64,000 bases of DNA from RBG-13-68-16 sp041494245 (GTDB lineage Bacteria > Acidobacteriota > Thermoanaerobaculia > Thermoanaerobaculales > Thermoanaerobaculaceae). Both the position numbers and the translations under genes were made by a program. Below are positions 17,259 to 27,645 of the stretch, in pieces. The notes under the pieces are model-generated. The model worked only from the letters and a program-made list of their open reading frames with translations, was not told the DNA's origin and ran no database searches. The stretch is taken from positions 124,001 through 188,000 of the forward strand of contig JBGQAK010000006.1 of NCBI GenBank assembly GCA_041494245.1, given 5' to 3'. The number at the start of each line of letters is the position of its first letter. The stretch's first letter is position 1.

Positions 17259-17834
17259 TCACGCCGCCAGCGCCTGCGCGATGGCGGTGAGGATCTCCTT
17301 GCGTCCCGCCCCGGTCTGGGCCGAGAACGCGAGCGGTGTCCCTCCGGCCAGCTCCCGGGCGAGGCGCGCAGACGCCTGCGCCAGGGCGCCGCGGCCCATC
17401 TTGTCGGTCTTGGTCATCACCAGCAGGAGCGGCTTCCCCGCCTGCCGCACGAAACCCACCAGGTCAACGTCGAGCGGCGAGGTCGTGATGCGCGGATCCA
17501 CCAGCCCCACGACCAGCCTCAGGCGCTCCTCCTGCAAGAGGTAAGCGGTGATGCCCCTGCCCCAGGCCTCGCGCTCTTCGCGGCCGGTGCGCGCGTACCC
17601 GTAGCCCGGCAGGTCCACGAAGTAGGCGCGCTCGTCGACCAGGTAGTAGTTGATCGTGCGCGTCTTGCCCGGAGTCTTCGAGACCGAGGCAATCCGGGTG
17701 CCAAATAGCGAGTTCAGGAGGCTGGACTTTCCCACGTTCGACCTTCCGGCAAACGCGACCTGCGGGAGGGTGTCGCGCGGACCCTCGCGATGATCCGCCA
17801 CGGTGGCGCGCAGGGTGACCTCCTCGATCTGCAC
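17259..17834 (-). CDS. engB: Ribosome-biogenesis GTPase EngB/YsxC
   Basis: A 191-aa TrmE-Era-EngA-EngB-type GTPase that assists 50S maturation. G1 is GRSNVGKSSLLN (30-41), G2 lies in SKTPGKTRTINYY, G3 is FVDLPGYGYA and G4 is VMTKTDKM. The length is normal. It follows lon in the tig-clpP-clpX-lon-engB order seen across Acidobacteriota and Deltaproteobacteria, with only 5 bp between the two genes. Confidence 0.95.
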   Translation of the reverse strand: MQIEEVTLRATVADHREGPRDTLPQVAFAGRSNVGKSSLLNSLFGTRIASVSKTPGKTRTINYYLVDERAYFVDLPGYGYARTGREEREAWGRGITAYLLQEERLRLVVGLVDPRITTSPLDVDLVGFVRQAGKPLLLVMTKTDKMGRGALAQASARLARELAGGTPLAFSAQTGAGRKEILTAIAQALAA

Positions 17835-17839
17835 CGTAC

Positions 17840-20239
<2,400 letters not shown>

Positions 20240-20305
20240 GAGAACCTCTCAATCCGATCCGGGGAAGTTTTGAATGCCGGCGCGGCTTCCGCCGCCCGAA
20301 TAGTC

Positions 20306-21550
20306 TCAGCCAGCCTTGCGCATCGAGGCGAGCGGAGCCACGCGCCGCTCCACCACCTCGCGGGTGACCACGATCTCGGTGACATCCGAGCGGGAAGGGA
20401 CCTGGTACATGATCTCGAGCATCAGCTCCTCGAGGATGATCTTGAGGCCGCGCGCCCCGACCTTGCGCGAGATCGCGTCCTCTGCGATCGCGGTGAGCGC
20501 ATCGTCGGTGAAGCGCAGCTCCACGCCCTCGAACGAGAGCATGGTCTCGTACTGGCGCACCAGCGAGTTCTTCGGCTCGGTGAGGATCCGCACTAGCGCG
20601 TCCTGGTCCAGCTCATGGAGGTTGGCGACGACCGGGACGCGGCCGACGAATTCCGGAATCATGCCGAACTTGATCAGGTCCTCCGGGTGCACCTGGGCGA
20701 GCAGTTCGCTCGCGGACCGTTCCGCCGGGGTGAGGATGTGGGCCTGGAAGCCCATCGACTTCTGGTTGAGGCGGCGGGCCACGATGTCGTCGAGCCCCAC
20801 GAACGCCCCGCCGCAGATGAAGAGGATGTTGGTGGTGTCGATCTGCAGGAACTCCTGGTGCGGGTGCTTGCGCCCCCCCTGCGGCGGCACGTTGGCCACC
20901 GTGCCTTCGAGGATCTTGAGGAGCGCCTGCTGTACACCCTCACCGGACACGTCGCGGGTGATCGAGGGGGAGTCCTGCTTGCGGGCGATCTTGTCGATCT
21001 CGTCGATGTAGACGATGCCGCGCTCGGTGCGCTCCCGGTCGCCTTCCGCCGCCTGGTACAGCCGCAGCAGGATGTTCTCCACGTCCTCGCCGACGTAGCC
21101 GGCTTCGGTGAGGGTGGTGGCGTCCACGATCGTGAAAGGCACCTCCAGCATGCGGGCGAGGGTCTGCGCCAGTAGGGTCTTGCCGGTGCCGGTGGGTCCC
21201 ATCAGCAGGATGTTGGACTTGGAGAGCTCCACGTCGGGGCGTGTCGAGTGGGAAAGGTAGTCGATGCGCCGGTAGTGGTTGTAGACCGCGACCGCCAGCT
21301 TCTTCTTCGCTTGCTCCTGGCCGATCACGTACGACTCGAGGAACTTCTTGATCTCCTCGGGTTTGGCCAGGTTGCGGCGGGACTCGCGAGCCTCGCGCGC
21401 GCGGTCTTCGGCAATGATGTCCAGGCAGATGTCGACGCACTCGTCGCAGATGTAGACGTTGGGCCCCGCAATCAGCTTGCGGACCTCCCGCTGCGACTTG
21501 TTGCAGAAGCTGCAGCGCAGCAGGTCGGAGGAGGTTTCCCTGGTCACCAT
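20306..21550 (-). CDS. clpX: ATP-dependent Clp protease ATP-binding subunit ClpX
   Basis: A 414-aa hexameric unfoldase partnering ClpP. The N-terminal zinc finger uses C13, C16, C35 and C38. Walker A is GPTGTGKT (118-125), Walker B is IVYIDEIDKI, and the IGF-type ClpP-docking and pore-loop regions lie in the usual places (GYVGEDVE; the C-terminal EFVGRVPV). It is 56 bp downstream of clpP on the same strand. Confidence 0.97.
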   Translation of the reverse strand: MVTRETSSDLLRCSFCNKSQREVRKLIAGPNVYICDECVDICLDIIAEDRAREARESRRNLAKPEEIKKFLESYVIGQEQAKKKLAVAVYNHYRRIDYLSHSTRPDVELSKSNILLMGPTGTGKTLLAQTLARMLEVPFTIVDATTLTEAGYVGEDVENILLRLYQAAEGDRERTERGIVYIDEIDKIARKQDSPSITRDVSGEGVQQALLKILEGTVANVPPQGGRKHPHQEFLQIDTTNILFICGGAFVGLDDIVARRLNQKSMGFQAHILTPAERSASELLAQVHPEDLIKFGMIPEFVGRVPVVANLHELDQDALVRILTEPKNSLVRQYETMLSFEGVELRFTDDALTAIAEDAISRKVGARGLKIILEELMLEIMYQVPSRSDVTEIVVTREVVERRVAPLASMRKAG

Positions 21551-21606
21551 GACGTTAACACCAACGTTATTCTACACCCCGTCGTCCTAACGTGCCCTTC
21601 CCACGG

Positions 21607-22209
21607 CTATTCCCGGTGCTCGATGACCTTGTCAATCAAGCCGTAGCTGAGCGCGTCGGGGGCCTCGAGGATGAAGTCCCTTTCGGTATCGCTGAAGATG
21701 CGCTCCAGCGGCTGCCCCGTGTGCAGTTGCAGAATTTCGTTGAGGCGCTGACGCAGGCGAAGGATGTCCTTGGCGTGGATGTCGATGTCGGTGGCCTGGC
21801 CGCCGAGCCCGTAGAGGAGCGGCTGGTGGAGCATCACGCGCGCATGGGGGAGCGCGAAGCGCTTCCCCTTGGCGCCCCCCGCCAGCAGCACCGCCGCCAT
21901 CGAGGCCGCCTGGCCCATGCAAATGGTCGCCACATCCGGCTTGACGTACTGCATGGTGTCGTAGATCGCGAGCCCCGCGGTGACCGAGCCTCCTGGTGAA
22001 TTGACATAGAGGTAGATGTCCTTCTCCGGGTTCTCCGCTTCGAGGAACAACATTTGCGCAATCACGACCGACGCCTGGTGGTCGTCGATCGCCTCGCCGA
22101 GGAAGATGACGTTGTCCTTGAGCAGCCGGGAGAAGATGTCGTACGCCCTTTCGCCCCGGCTCGTCTGCTCGACCACCATAGGTATCAGCATCTCGTACGC
22201 TCCTTCCAC
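21607..22209 (-). CDS. clpP: ATP-dependent Clp protease proteolytic subunit
   Basis: A 200-aa serine peptidase forming the double-heptamer chamber. The nucleophile is Ser103 in GQAASMAAVLL and the histidine is His128 in ARVMLHQPL; the aspartate lies in the FSDTERDF segment. N-terminal LIPMVVEQTSRGERAYDIFSRLLK is standard, so the ATG at codon 7 (22191) may be the true start. It is located between tig and clpX. Confidence 0.97.
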   Translation of the reverse strand: MEGAYEMLIPMVVEQTSRGERAYDIFSRLLKDNVIFLGEAIDDHQASVVIAQMLFLEAENPEKDIYLYVNSPGGSVTAGLAIYDTMQYVKPDVATICMGQAASMAAVLLAGGAKGKRFALPHARVMLHQPLLYGLGGQATDIDIHAKDILRLRQRLNEILQLHTGQPLERIFSDTERDFILEAPDALSYGLIDKVIEHRE

Positions 22210-22250
22210 CTACGCCTGAGCGGACCCCGCCGGAAGTGGGAACCGGTTGA

Positions 22251-23531
22251 TCACGCCCCGCTCTTTTCTACGAAGCGGCCCAGCACCTCGTCCACGGCGC
22301 GCTCCCTCCGCAGCACCGCGCCCACGCGCTCGAGGCCCCCGGCCTTGGCCAGGTTTCCGCGCAGCTCTGCGTACGGGATGCCGATCCGCTGCGCCTGGTG
22401 CTCGACCTCGTGATCGACCTCCTCCCGTGTGACGGCGACTCCGAGTTTCTCGGCGAGGGCATCCAGAAGCACCTCGGCCCGCAGGCGGACCTCCACCCGC
22501 GCACGCATGTCCTTCTCAACCTGCTCCCAGTCCACCTTGGCCTGCTCGGGGTCGACCCCGCGCCGCGCCAGGGCGTGGGCGAACTCCACCAGATCCTTGC
22601 GGGTCTCCTCCTGTACCGGCCGCTCCGGCAGGTCGAGGACCTTGCCGCCGGCGAGGTGGTTGACCAGGGCGTCCCGCCAGACGTCCCGGCGGCGCTCGGC
22701 CTTGCTGGCGCGCAGACGCTCCTTCAGACGCGCCTTCAGGGCCTCGACCCCGCCCTCCACGCCGAGGGAGCTCGCGAGGGCTTCGTCTACCTCGGGCAAC
22801 CGCTTGTGCCGCAGGCTCTTAACCTTGACCCGGTAGGAGACGCGCGTGTCCTTGCGCTCCTCGCCCCCCTCCTCACCGATGGTGCGCTGGGCGCTCACCT
22901 CGTCGCCCACGGAGCGGCCGGTGACCGCCGCCTCCACCTCGGGGTAGACCTCGCCCCGTCCCAGCTGGAACAGCGAGCGCTCCTCGTGGAATGGCTCGCC
23001 CCCCCCCTCGGGGAATTCGCCGTGGACCTCGGCTTCGACCAACATGCCGGTGCCTGCCGGTTCGTTCTCCATCGGCTCCCACGCCGCCTGGCGCTCCTGG
23101 AGCTGGGTCAAACCCCCCGCGAGCTCCTCCTCGGTGGGCTCCAGGTCGAAGGGGGGCGGCGTGAACCCTTCAAGCGCCGGCAGCTCCACGTCCGGGAAGA
23201 CCTCGAACTCTCCTTTGAGGAGGAACTCGCCGCTCTCCAGCCAGGTCGCCTCGCGGATGCCGAGCGGGGAAGCGGGACGAAGGTTTTCCTCCCGCCGGGC
23301 TTGGTCCCACGCGTGGCGCGTGAGGTGCTCCTCGAGATCCTCCCTGATCTCGCTGGCAAAACGGCGCTCGACCAGGGAGCGTGGTGCCTTACCCTTCCGG
23401 AAGCCGTCGATGCGCGCGGCCTTCATCCAGTCGGCGACCACATGGTTGCGCTCCTCGCGTACCTCGTCCGGACCGAGGGTGGCCGTGAGGAGGATTCGGC
23501 ACGGGGCGGCGCGTTCGATCTCGTAGCTCAT
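22251..23531 (-). CDS. tig: Trigger factor
   Basis: A 426-aa ribosome-associated chaperone. The N-terminal ribosome-binding domain is present (ADWMKAARIDGFRKGKAPRSLVERRF, close to the GFRxGKxP signature). A FKBP-like PPIase region follows (about 150-245; MLVEAEVHGEFPEGGGEPF), then the long helical C-terminal arms. The ATG at 23531 is chosen: a longer reading to 23579 would run into the tRNA-Leu gene. It is the first gene of the tig-clpP-clpX-lon-engB cluster. Confidence 0.95.
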   Translation of the reverse strand: MSYEIERAAPCRILLTATLGPDEVREERNHVVADWMKAARIDGFRKGKAPRSLVERRFASEIREDLEEHLTRHAWDQARREENLRPASPLGIREATWLESGEFLLKGEFEVFPDVELPALEGFTPPPFDLEPTEEELAGGLTQLQERQAAWEPMENEPAGTGMLVEAEVHGEFPEGGGEPFHEERSLFQLGRGEVYPEVEAAVTGRSVGDEVSAQRTIGEEGGEERKDTRVSYRVKVKSLRHKRLPEVDEALASSLGVEGGVEALKARLKERLRASKAERRRDVWRDALVNHLAGGKVLDLPERPVQEETRKDLVEFAHALARRGVDPEQAKVDWEQVEKDMRARVEVRLRAEVLLDALAEKLGVAVTREEVDHEVEHQAQRIGIPYAELRGNLAKAGGLERVGAVLRRERAVDEVLGRFVEKSGA

Positions 23532-23541
23532 GCGTGCTCCT

Positions 23542-23629
<88 letters not shown>

Positions 23630-23640
23630 GGGACGAGGTT

Positions 23641-23716
23641 TGGTGAGCCGCGTAGGAGTCGAACCTACAACCTAGGGATTAAGAGTCCCTTGCTCTGCCA
23701 GTTGAGCTAGCGGCCC
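23641..23716 (-). tRNA. tRNA-Lys (anticodon CUU)
   Basis: A standard 76-nt tRNA on the minus strand. The acceptor is GGGCCGC/GCGGCTC with one G-T pair, the anticodon stem AGGGA/TCCCT has loop CTCTTAA (anticodon CTT), and the T arm contains GGTTCGACTCC. CCA is encoded. It lies 11 bp from the tRNA-Leu gene, so both are probably processed from one transcript. Confidence 0.95.
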
Positions 23717-23744
23717 ACCAGCGCAGGTCATCATATCGTCGCGC

Positions 23745-24767
23745 TCAGGCATGCGCAACCCCTTTGCACCCGGTGCTCAGCGCCGGCGGCGCGAGGGCGA
23801 GCAGCGCGGCCACCGTCCGCGAGACCTCGGCCGGCTGGAGCCGGTCGAGGTGCGGGGCGAAGCCCGCACCCTCCGGCCCGGGAGCGTGCACCACCACGGC
23901 CGCGCCGACCGGGGCCGTTCGCGCCGGGTCGGTTGGGCCGAACAGCACCACCGTCGGGCAACCCACCGCGGCCGCCAGGTGGGTCAGCCCCGAGTCGTTC
24001 CCGACCGTGGCGTCGCACGCCGCCAGCAGCGCGGCGACCTCATCGAGCGGTCGGGCCGTGGGCGCGACGGCGGCGCCCACCCGTTCCGCCAGATCCAGGG
24101 CCAGCGCCTCCTCCCCCGGGCCCACGACCACCACCACCGCGGCGCGTGCGGCAGCCAGCTCCTCGGCCACCGCCGCGAACTTCTCCAGCGGGTACTGCTT
24201 CCCGTTTCCCCCGCGGGTCGCAGGCAGAATCGCCACCGTGGGCGAGCCGTCGGCGAGCGCGCGCCGCTGCCGCTCCCCTTGGGTCCCCAGGCCGCGCGGG
24301 ATCGGCAGGCGGAACGGGGTGTCGTCCACCTCGGCAAGGCCCAGGCAGACGAGGGCACGGTCGAGGTCGTGACGCTGGTGGCGCGAGCGGACGACCCGGA
24401 ACGTCGTCAGGCCGAGGACGGCGGCGCCCCGCCCGCGGCTCCCGAGGCGGAGCGGCGCCCGGGTCCCGGCGAGAAGGAGCTTGGCTCGGGTCGAGTGGCG
24501 GGCCGTGAGCGCCACATCGAAACGCCCGGCCAGCTCCCGGCGCGCCCACCCGAGCGACGCTCCCGGCGGACGCTCGATCACACCCACGCCGAGCAACCGC
24601 ACCAGGGGTGCGTGGGTCGGCGGGAGAAGGGCCCAGGTCTCACCCCCCCGGTTGCCCCGCGCCAGCGCCGCCAGCGCCGGGAGCGTGTGGATGAGGTCGC
24701 CGAGCCAGTTGGGCAGGTCAACGAGCAGGCGGGCGGGGAGAGGGGGGGCCATGCCTGGTTTACGCAT
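23745..24767 (-). CDS. Family 9 glycosyltransferase (heptosyltransferase-like)
   Basis: A 340-aa GT-B enzyme resembling ADP-heptose:LPS heptosyltransferase II (WaaF/RfaF). The N-terminus LVDLPNWLGDLIHTLPALAAL matches the LPNWLGDxVMxxPxL signature. The C-terminal domain has TVAILPATRGGNGKQYPLEKF and CDATVGNDSGLTHLAAAVGCPTVVLFGPTDP (split here by a loop of variable sequence). It transfers a sugar to lipid A core or a related glycolipid, implying an LPS-bearing outer membrane. The ATG at 24767 overlaps the upstream GT2 gene by 8 bp. Confidence 0.88.
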   Translation of the reverse strand: MRKPGMAPPLPARLLVDLPNWLGDLIHTLPALAALARGNRGGETWALLPPTHAPLVRLLGVGVIERPPGASLGWARRELAGRFDVALTARHSTRAKLLLAGTRAPLRLGSRGRGAAVLGLTTFRVVRSRHQRHDLDRALVCLGLAEVDDTPFRLPIPRGLGTQGERQRRALADGSPTVAILPATRGGNGKQYPLEKFAAVAEELAAARAAVVVVVGPGEEALALDLAERVGAAVAPTARPLDEVAALLAACDATVGNDSGLTHLAAAVGCPTVVLFGPTDPARTAPVGAAVVVHAPGPEGAGFAPHLDRLQPAEVSRTVAALLALAPPALSTGCKGVAHA

Positions 24768-25524
24768 CCCCCCTCGGTTGCGTCGTGGCTTCCCACACCT
24801 CCAGCCACTTGAGAAAGGACCCGTAGGCCGCGAGGGTCGCCACCACGAAACCGGGGCCGCCGTCCAGGAACCCCAACCGCAGCAGGTAGGCGCGCACGAA
24901 ACGCCACTTGGCGTGGACGAGCGCCTTCAAGGGCCCGCCGCGTGCACCCGCCGACACGAGGTCGGCAGCGCCCCGTCGCGCGTAGTCGTCGAGCTTGGGC
25001 AGGTACTGGGCCAGCGAGCGCAGGGTGTGGTGCTCGACGAGCCCGTTCAGGCCTCCCACCGAGGGGGCCTGCACGGCACCGTGCACCGCCCGCTCCGAGA
25101 AGCTCGCGCGCCGCCTGTCGAGCAACCGCACCACGAGATCCGAGCCCCAATCGCCGAAACGCACCCGGCGCCCGAATGCGAAGTTAGCCCGCCGCACCGA
25201 AAAGGCGGTGTTCGCCGCGTCACCGAGCACCGCCAGGATCTCGCGCCTCAGCTCCTCGGTCACGCGCTCGTCGGCATCCAGCACGAACACCCAGTCGTGT
25301 GTGCACTGGGCGAGCCCCCAGTTGCACTGGGCCCCGCTCGAGGAGTAGGGATGCTCGAGGACGCGCGCGCCGGCTTCATGCGCCACCTCGCGGGTGCGGT
25401 CGGAGGTGCGCGGGTCCACCACCACGACGACCTCGTGCGCCCATCCCTTCACGGTGGCCAGCGCGTGTGGGAGTTCCTCCTCCTCGTCGCGTGCGGTCAC
25501 CAACACGGCGAGGGGGGGGTTCAC
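24760..25524 (-). CDS. Family 2 glycosyltransferase (WaaE/KdtX-like)
   Basis: A 254-aa GT2. It begins with LAVLVTARDEEEELPHALATV and contains VVVVVDPRTSDRT and FVLDADERVTEELRREI (the DADE metal/nucleotide motif). The RVRFGDWGSDLVVRLLDRRRASF and RAVHGAV segments match the WaaE/KdtX lipopolysaccharide-core beta-1,4-glucosyltransferase group. The C-terminal half has an amphipathic or hydrophobic helix (FLDGGPGFVVATLAAYGSFLKW). The GTG at 25524 overlaps the upstream phosphoesterase stop (GTGA). With the adjacent heptosyltransferase it points to LPS core assembly. Confidence 0.82.
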   Translation of the reverse strand: MNPPLAVLVTARDEEEELPHALATVKGWAHEVVVVVDPRTSDRTREVAHEAGARVLEHPYSSSGAQCNWGLAQCTHDWVFVLDADERVTEELRREILAVLGDAANTAFSVRRANFAFGRRVRFGDWGSDLVVRLLDRRRASFSERAVHGAVQAPSVGGLNGLVEHHTLRSLAQYLPKLDDYARRGAADLVSAGARGGPLKALVHAKWRFVRAYLLRLGFLDGGPGFVVATLAAYGSFLKWLEVWEATTQPRGDA

Positions 25525-26315
25525 GGCCCCTCGCCCTCTTCGACGCGCAGACGGCGGATCGCGAGCGCCTTCCCGGTCTTCTCGTCCACTTCGACGAGCG
25601 CGCCGGAGAGGGCGCCCCCACGGGTGGCGGGCTCGAGGGCGCGGGGCGTGGCGAAGAGGAACCGCTCCAGCACCGCCTGCGGTTTGAACCCGATGACCCC
25701 CTCGTACGGCCCGGTCATCCCGACGTCGGTTTGGGCCGCGGTGCCCTGCGGGAGGATGCGCTCGTCCGCCGTCGGGACGTGGGTGTGGGTGCCCAGCACC
25801 GCGCTCGCGCGCCCGTCCAGGTACCACGCGATCGCCTGCTTCTCGGAGGTCGCCTCGGCGTGGAAGTCCACGAGCACGACCTTCGCGTTGCGCGCCACCT
25901 CGGAGAGGATATGGTCGGCAGCCACGAACGGGCTCTCGATGGCGGTCATGAACGTGCGCCCCTGCAGGTTGACCACCGCGACCGGCACGCCGCCCTTGGT
26001 CTTCACCGTGCACCATCCCCGCCCGGGGTTGCCCGCGGGGTAGTTGGCGGGGCGCAGCAGGTTGGGCTCCGAGTCCAGGAGCGCCGCCGTCTCCTTCTTG
26101 TCCCAGATGTGGTTGCCCGAGGTGAAGACATCCACGGGGAGCCGGCGGAGCTCGTCCCACACGGTGCCGGTGAGGCCGAACCCTCCGGACGCGTTCTCGA
26201 TGTTGACGACGGTGAGGTCCGCCTGCACCTCCGCCTGCAGGCGGCGCAGCCGCTCCGAAAGGAGCCGCCGCCCAACCTTTCCGACCACGTCACCGACAAA
26301 CAGGATCCTTACCAC
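25521..26315 (-). CDS. YmdB-family metallophosphoesterase
   Basis: A 264-aa dinuclear metallophosphoesterase of the TIGR00282/YmdB family. Members hydrolyse 2',3'- and 3',5'-cyclic nucleotides and affect RNA turnover. Metal ligands fall in ILFVGDVVGKVGRR, VVNIENASGG, TSGNHIWDKKE, LVDFHAEATSEK and LGTHTHVPTADERIL; GTAAQTDVGMTGP is also diagnostic. The GTG at 26315 gives the standard start. In many genomes this gene neighbours rny; here it begins an LPS glycosyltransferase mini-operon, coupled by overlap. Confidence 0.9.
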   Translation of the reverse strand: MVRILFVGDVVGKVGRRLLSERLRRLQAEVQADLTVVNIENASGGFGLTGTVWDELRRLPVDVFTSGNHIWDKKETAALLDSEPNLLRPANYPAGNPGRGWCTVKTKGGVPVAVVNLQGRTFMTAIESPFVAADHILSEVARNAKVVLVDFHAEATSEKQAIAWYLDGRASAVLGTHTHVPTADERILPQGTAAQTDVGMTGPYEGVIGFKPQAVLERFLFATPRALEPATRGGALSGALVEVDEKTGKALAIRRLRVEEGEGP

Positions 26316-26385
26316 GCCGCCACCTGTGAACGCCTCACGCGGCAAGCATACACGCGGCAAGGGAATTCTCGGCGGGTCACCGCGC

Positions 26386-27114
26386 TCACGCGAGCGGGTC
26401 TTTGGTCTCAGGCCCGGCGCGTGCGAGGGCCGCGAGGGCCTCCGGGTCCAGGACCGTCGCAATCGGACCGGAGACCCACACGACCCCTTCGGCGGCGAGG
26501 CGGCGAAAGGTGCCGGTTAACACCTCCCGCGCGGTTCCACACAGGGCGGCGAAGAGGCGCTTGGGCTCCTCCAGGCGGATCTGCGCGCCTGCAACCAGGG
26601 TTTGCCCGGAGCGGGCGAACGCCGACCGCAGTTATGCTGCGACGCGCTCCTCCACCGTGTGCAGCGCCAACCCGTCCACCAGGTCCATCAGCCGCCGGAA
26701 CCAGAGCGACATCGAGGCGAACAGCGCCAGTACCACCTCCGGGCGCCGCCGGAGGACGTCTAGCAGGTCGGTACGCGGCACGGTGGCGAGCAGCCCGGCC
26801 TCGACTACGACGGCGCTCGCCGGGAAGACTCCCGGCCCGAACACCGCCGCCTCCACAAACGAACCCGGAGCGCGGACTAAGTGGAGCACCTGCCGGCGCC
26901 CCTTGCTGTCGGTGTGGACGAGCTTGGCCAGACCCGCCAGCAGGATGGGGAGGAACTCCGCACCGGCCCCCTCGGAGAACAGCAACTCGCCCTTGCGCAC
27001 CCGCTCCACCCCGCACAGGCTTGCGATGCCCTCCCGCACCGGGCCGGGCAAGGTGGAGAGCAGCGGGACCCGGCGCAGCGCCGCGAGCAGCTCGTCCGTT
27101 TTCACGGGCCACAT
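26386..27114 (-). pseudogene. Crp/Fnr-family regulator interrupted by one in-frame TAA
   Basis: The first 160 codons (ATG at 27114) encode a cyclic-nucleotide-binding domain and dimer helix: KGELLFSEGAGAEFLPILLAG, GSFVEAAVFGPG, LLATVPRTDLLDVLRRRPEV and SLWFRRLMDLVDGL. TAA then stops translation at 26632-26634, after TVEERVAA. In the same frame the next 81 codons encode the missing winged helix-turn-helix (EEPKRLFAALCGTAREVLTGTFRRLAAEGVV), ending with TGA at 26386. Crp relatives usually have Tyr-Leu after RVAA, so one TAC/TAT to TAA change explains the break. Without readthrough only the sensor half is made. It diverges from the Rieske operon, a plausible target. Confidence 0.8.
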
Positions 27115-27132
27115 TGTGCAGAGACGCGAGGC

Positions 27133-27161
27133 TTGACGGTCGTCACGCGACCCGTGACAAT
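27133..27161 (+). promoter_or_regulatory. Putative promoter with a 17-bp palindromic operator upstream of the Rieske operon
   Basis: TTGACG (27133-27138), a 17-bp spacer and GACAAT (27156-27161) form a plausible sigma-70 promoter. Between the boxes is the perfect inverted repeat GTCACGCGACCCGTGAC (27142-27158; 6+5+6). The site lies in the 75-bp divergent gap between the broken Crp-family gene and the Rieske gene. Binding by the Crp-like protein is inference. Confidence 0.45.
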
Positions 27162-27189
27162 GACCACCAGGCTCACGGTGGGGGGTGCG

Positions 27190-27642
27190 ATGACCGTTTC
27201 TCAGGAAGGTCCCGTCGTCTCGCGCAGGGGCGCGTTGAACTGGCTGCTCGGCACCACGTTTGGCGCGACGCTCGCTGCCGCGCTCTACCCGGTTTTCCGC
27301 TTCGTGATCCCGCCCGAGGTCGCCGAGGCCCCGGTGAACCGGGTGCTGGCCGCCAAGCTCTCGGAGCTTTCCGTCAACTCGGGGAAGATCTTCCGCTTCG
27401 GATCGCGCCCCGGCATCGTGCTGCGGACGCAGGACGGGGCGGTTCGGGCGTTCTCCGCGGTCTGTACCCACCTCAACTGCACCGTCCAGTACCGCCCGGA
27501 GTTCCAGAACATCTGGTGCGCCTGCCACAACGGCGTCTACGATCTGCAGGGCAAGAACATCTCCGGCCCGCCGCCGCGGCCGCTCGAGGCCTACAAGGTG
27601 GACGTCTCCGGCGACGACGTGGTCGTCACGAGGGGGGCCTGA
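27190..27642 (+). CDS. Rieske iron-sulfur protein of a cytochrome bc-type complex
   Basis: A 150-aa protein with an N-terminal membrane anchor (RRGALNWLLGTTFGATLAAALYPVFRF, cut by short turns) of twin-arginine-like type (SRRGALNWLL). The [2Fe-2S] ligands are C92-x-H94 (CTHLNC) and C110-x-x-H113 (CACHNGVYD), with C97 and C112 placed for the usual disulfide. It oxidises quinol at the Qo site and hands electrons to a c-type cytochrome. The ATG at 27190 is used; an in-frame ATG at 27160 has no clear RBS. Cytochrome b begins 3 bp downstream. Confidence 0.92.
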   Translation: MTVSQEGPVVSRRGALNWLLGTTFGATLAAALYPVFRFVIPPEVAEAPVNRVLAAKLSELSVNSGKIFRFGSRPGIVLRTQDGAVRAFSAVCTHLNCTVQYRPEFQNIWCACHNGVYDLQGKNISGPPPRPLEAYKVDVSGDDVVVTRGA

Positions 27643-27645
27643 GCG

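Noticed and set aside
26632..26634. Selenocysteine or other recoding at the stop in the Crp-family gene
   Set aside because: The codon is TAA, not TGA or TAG, so Sec or pyrrolysine insertion does not apply; simple readthrough is possible but unsupported.
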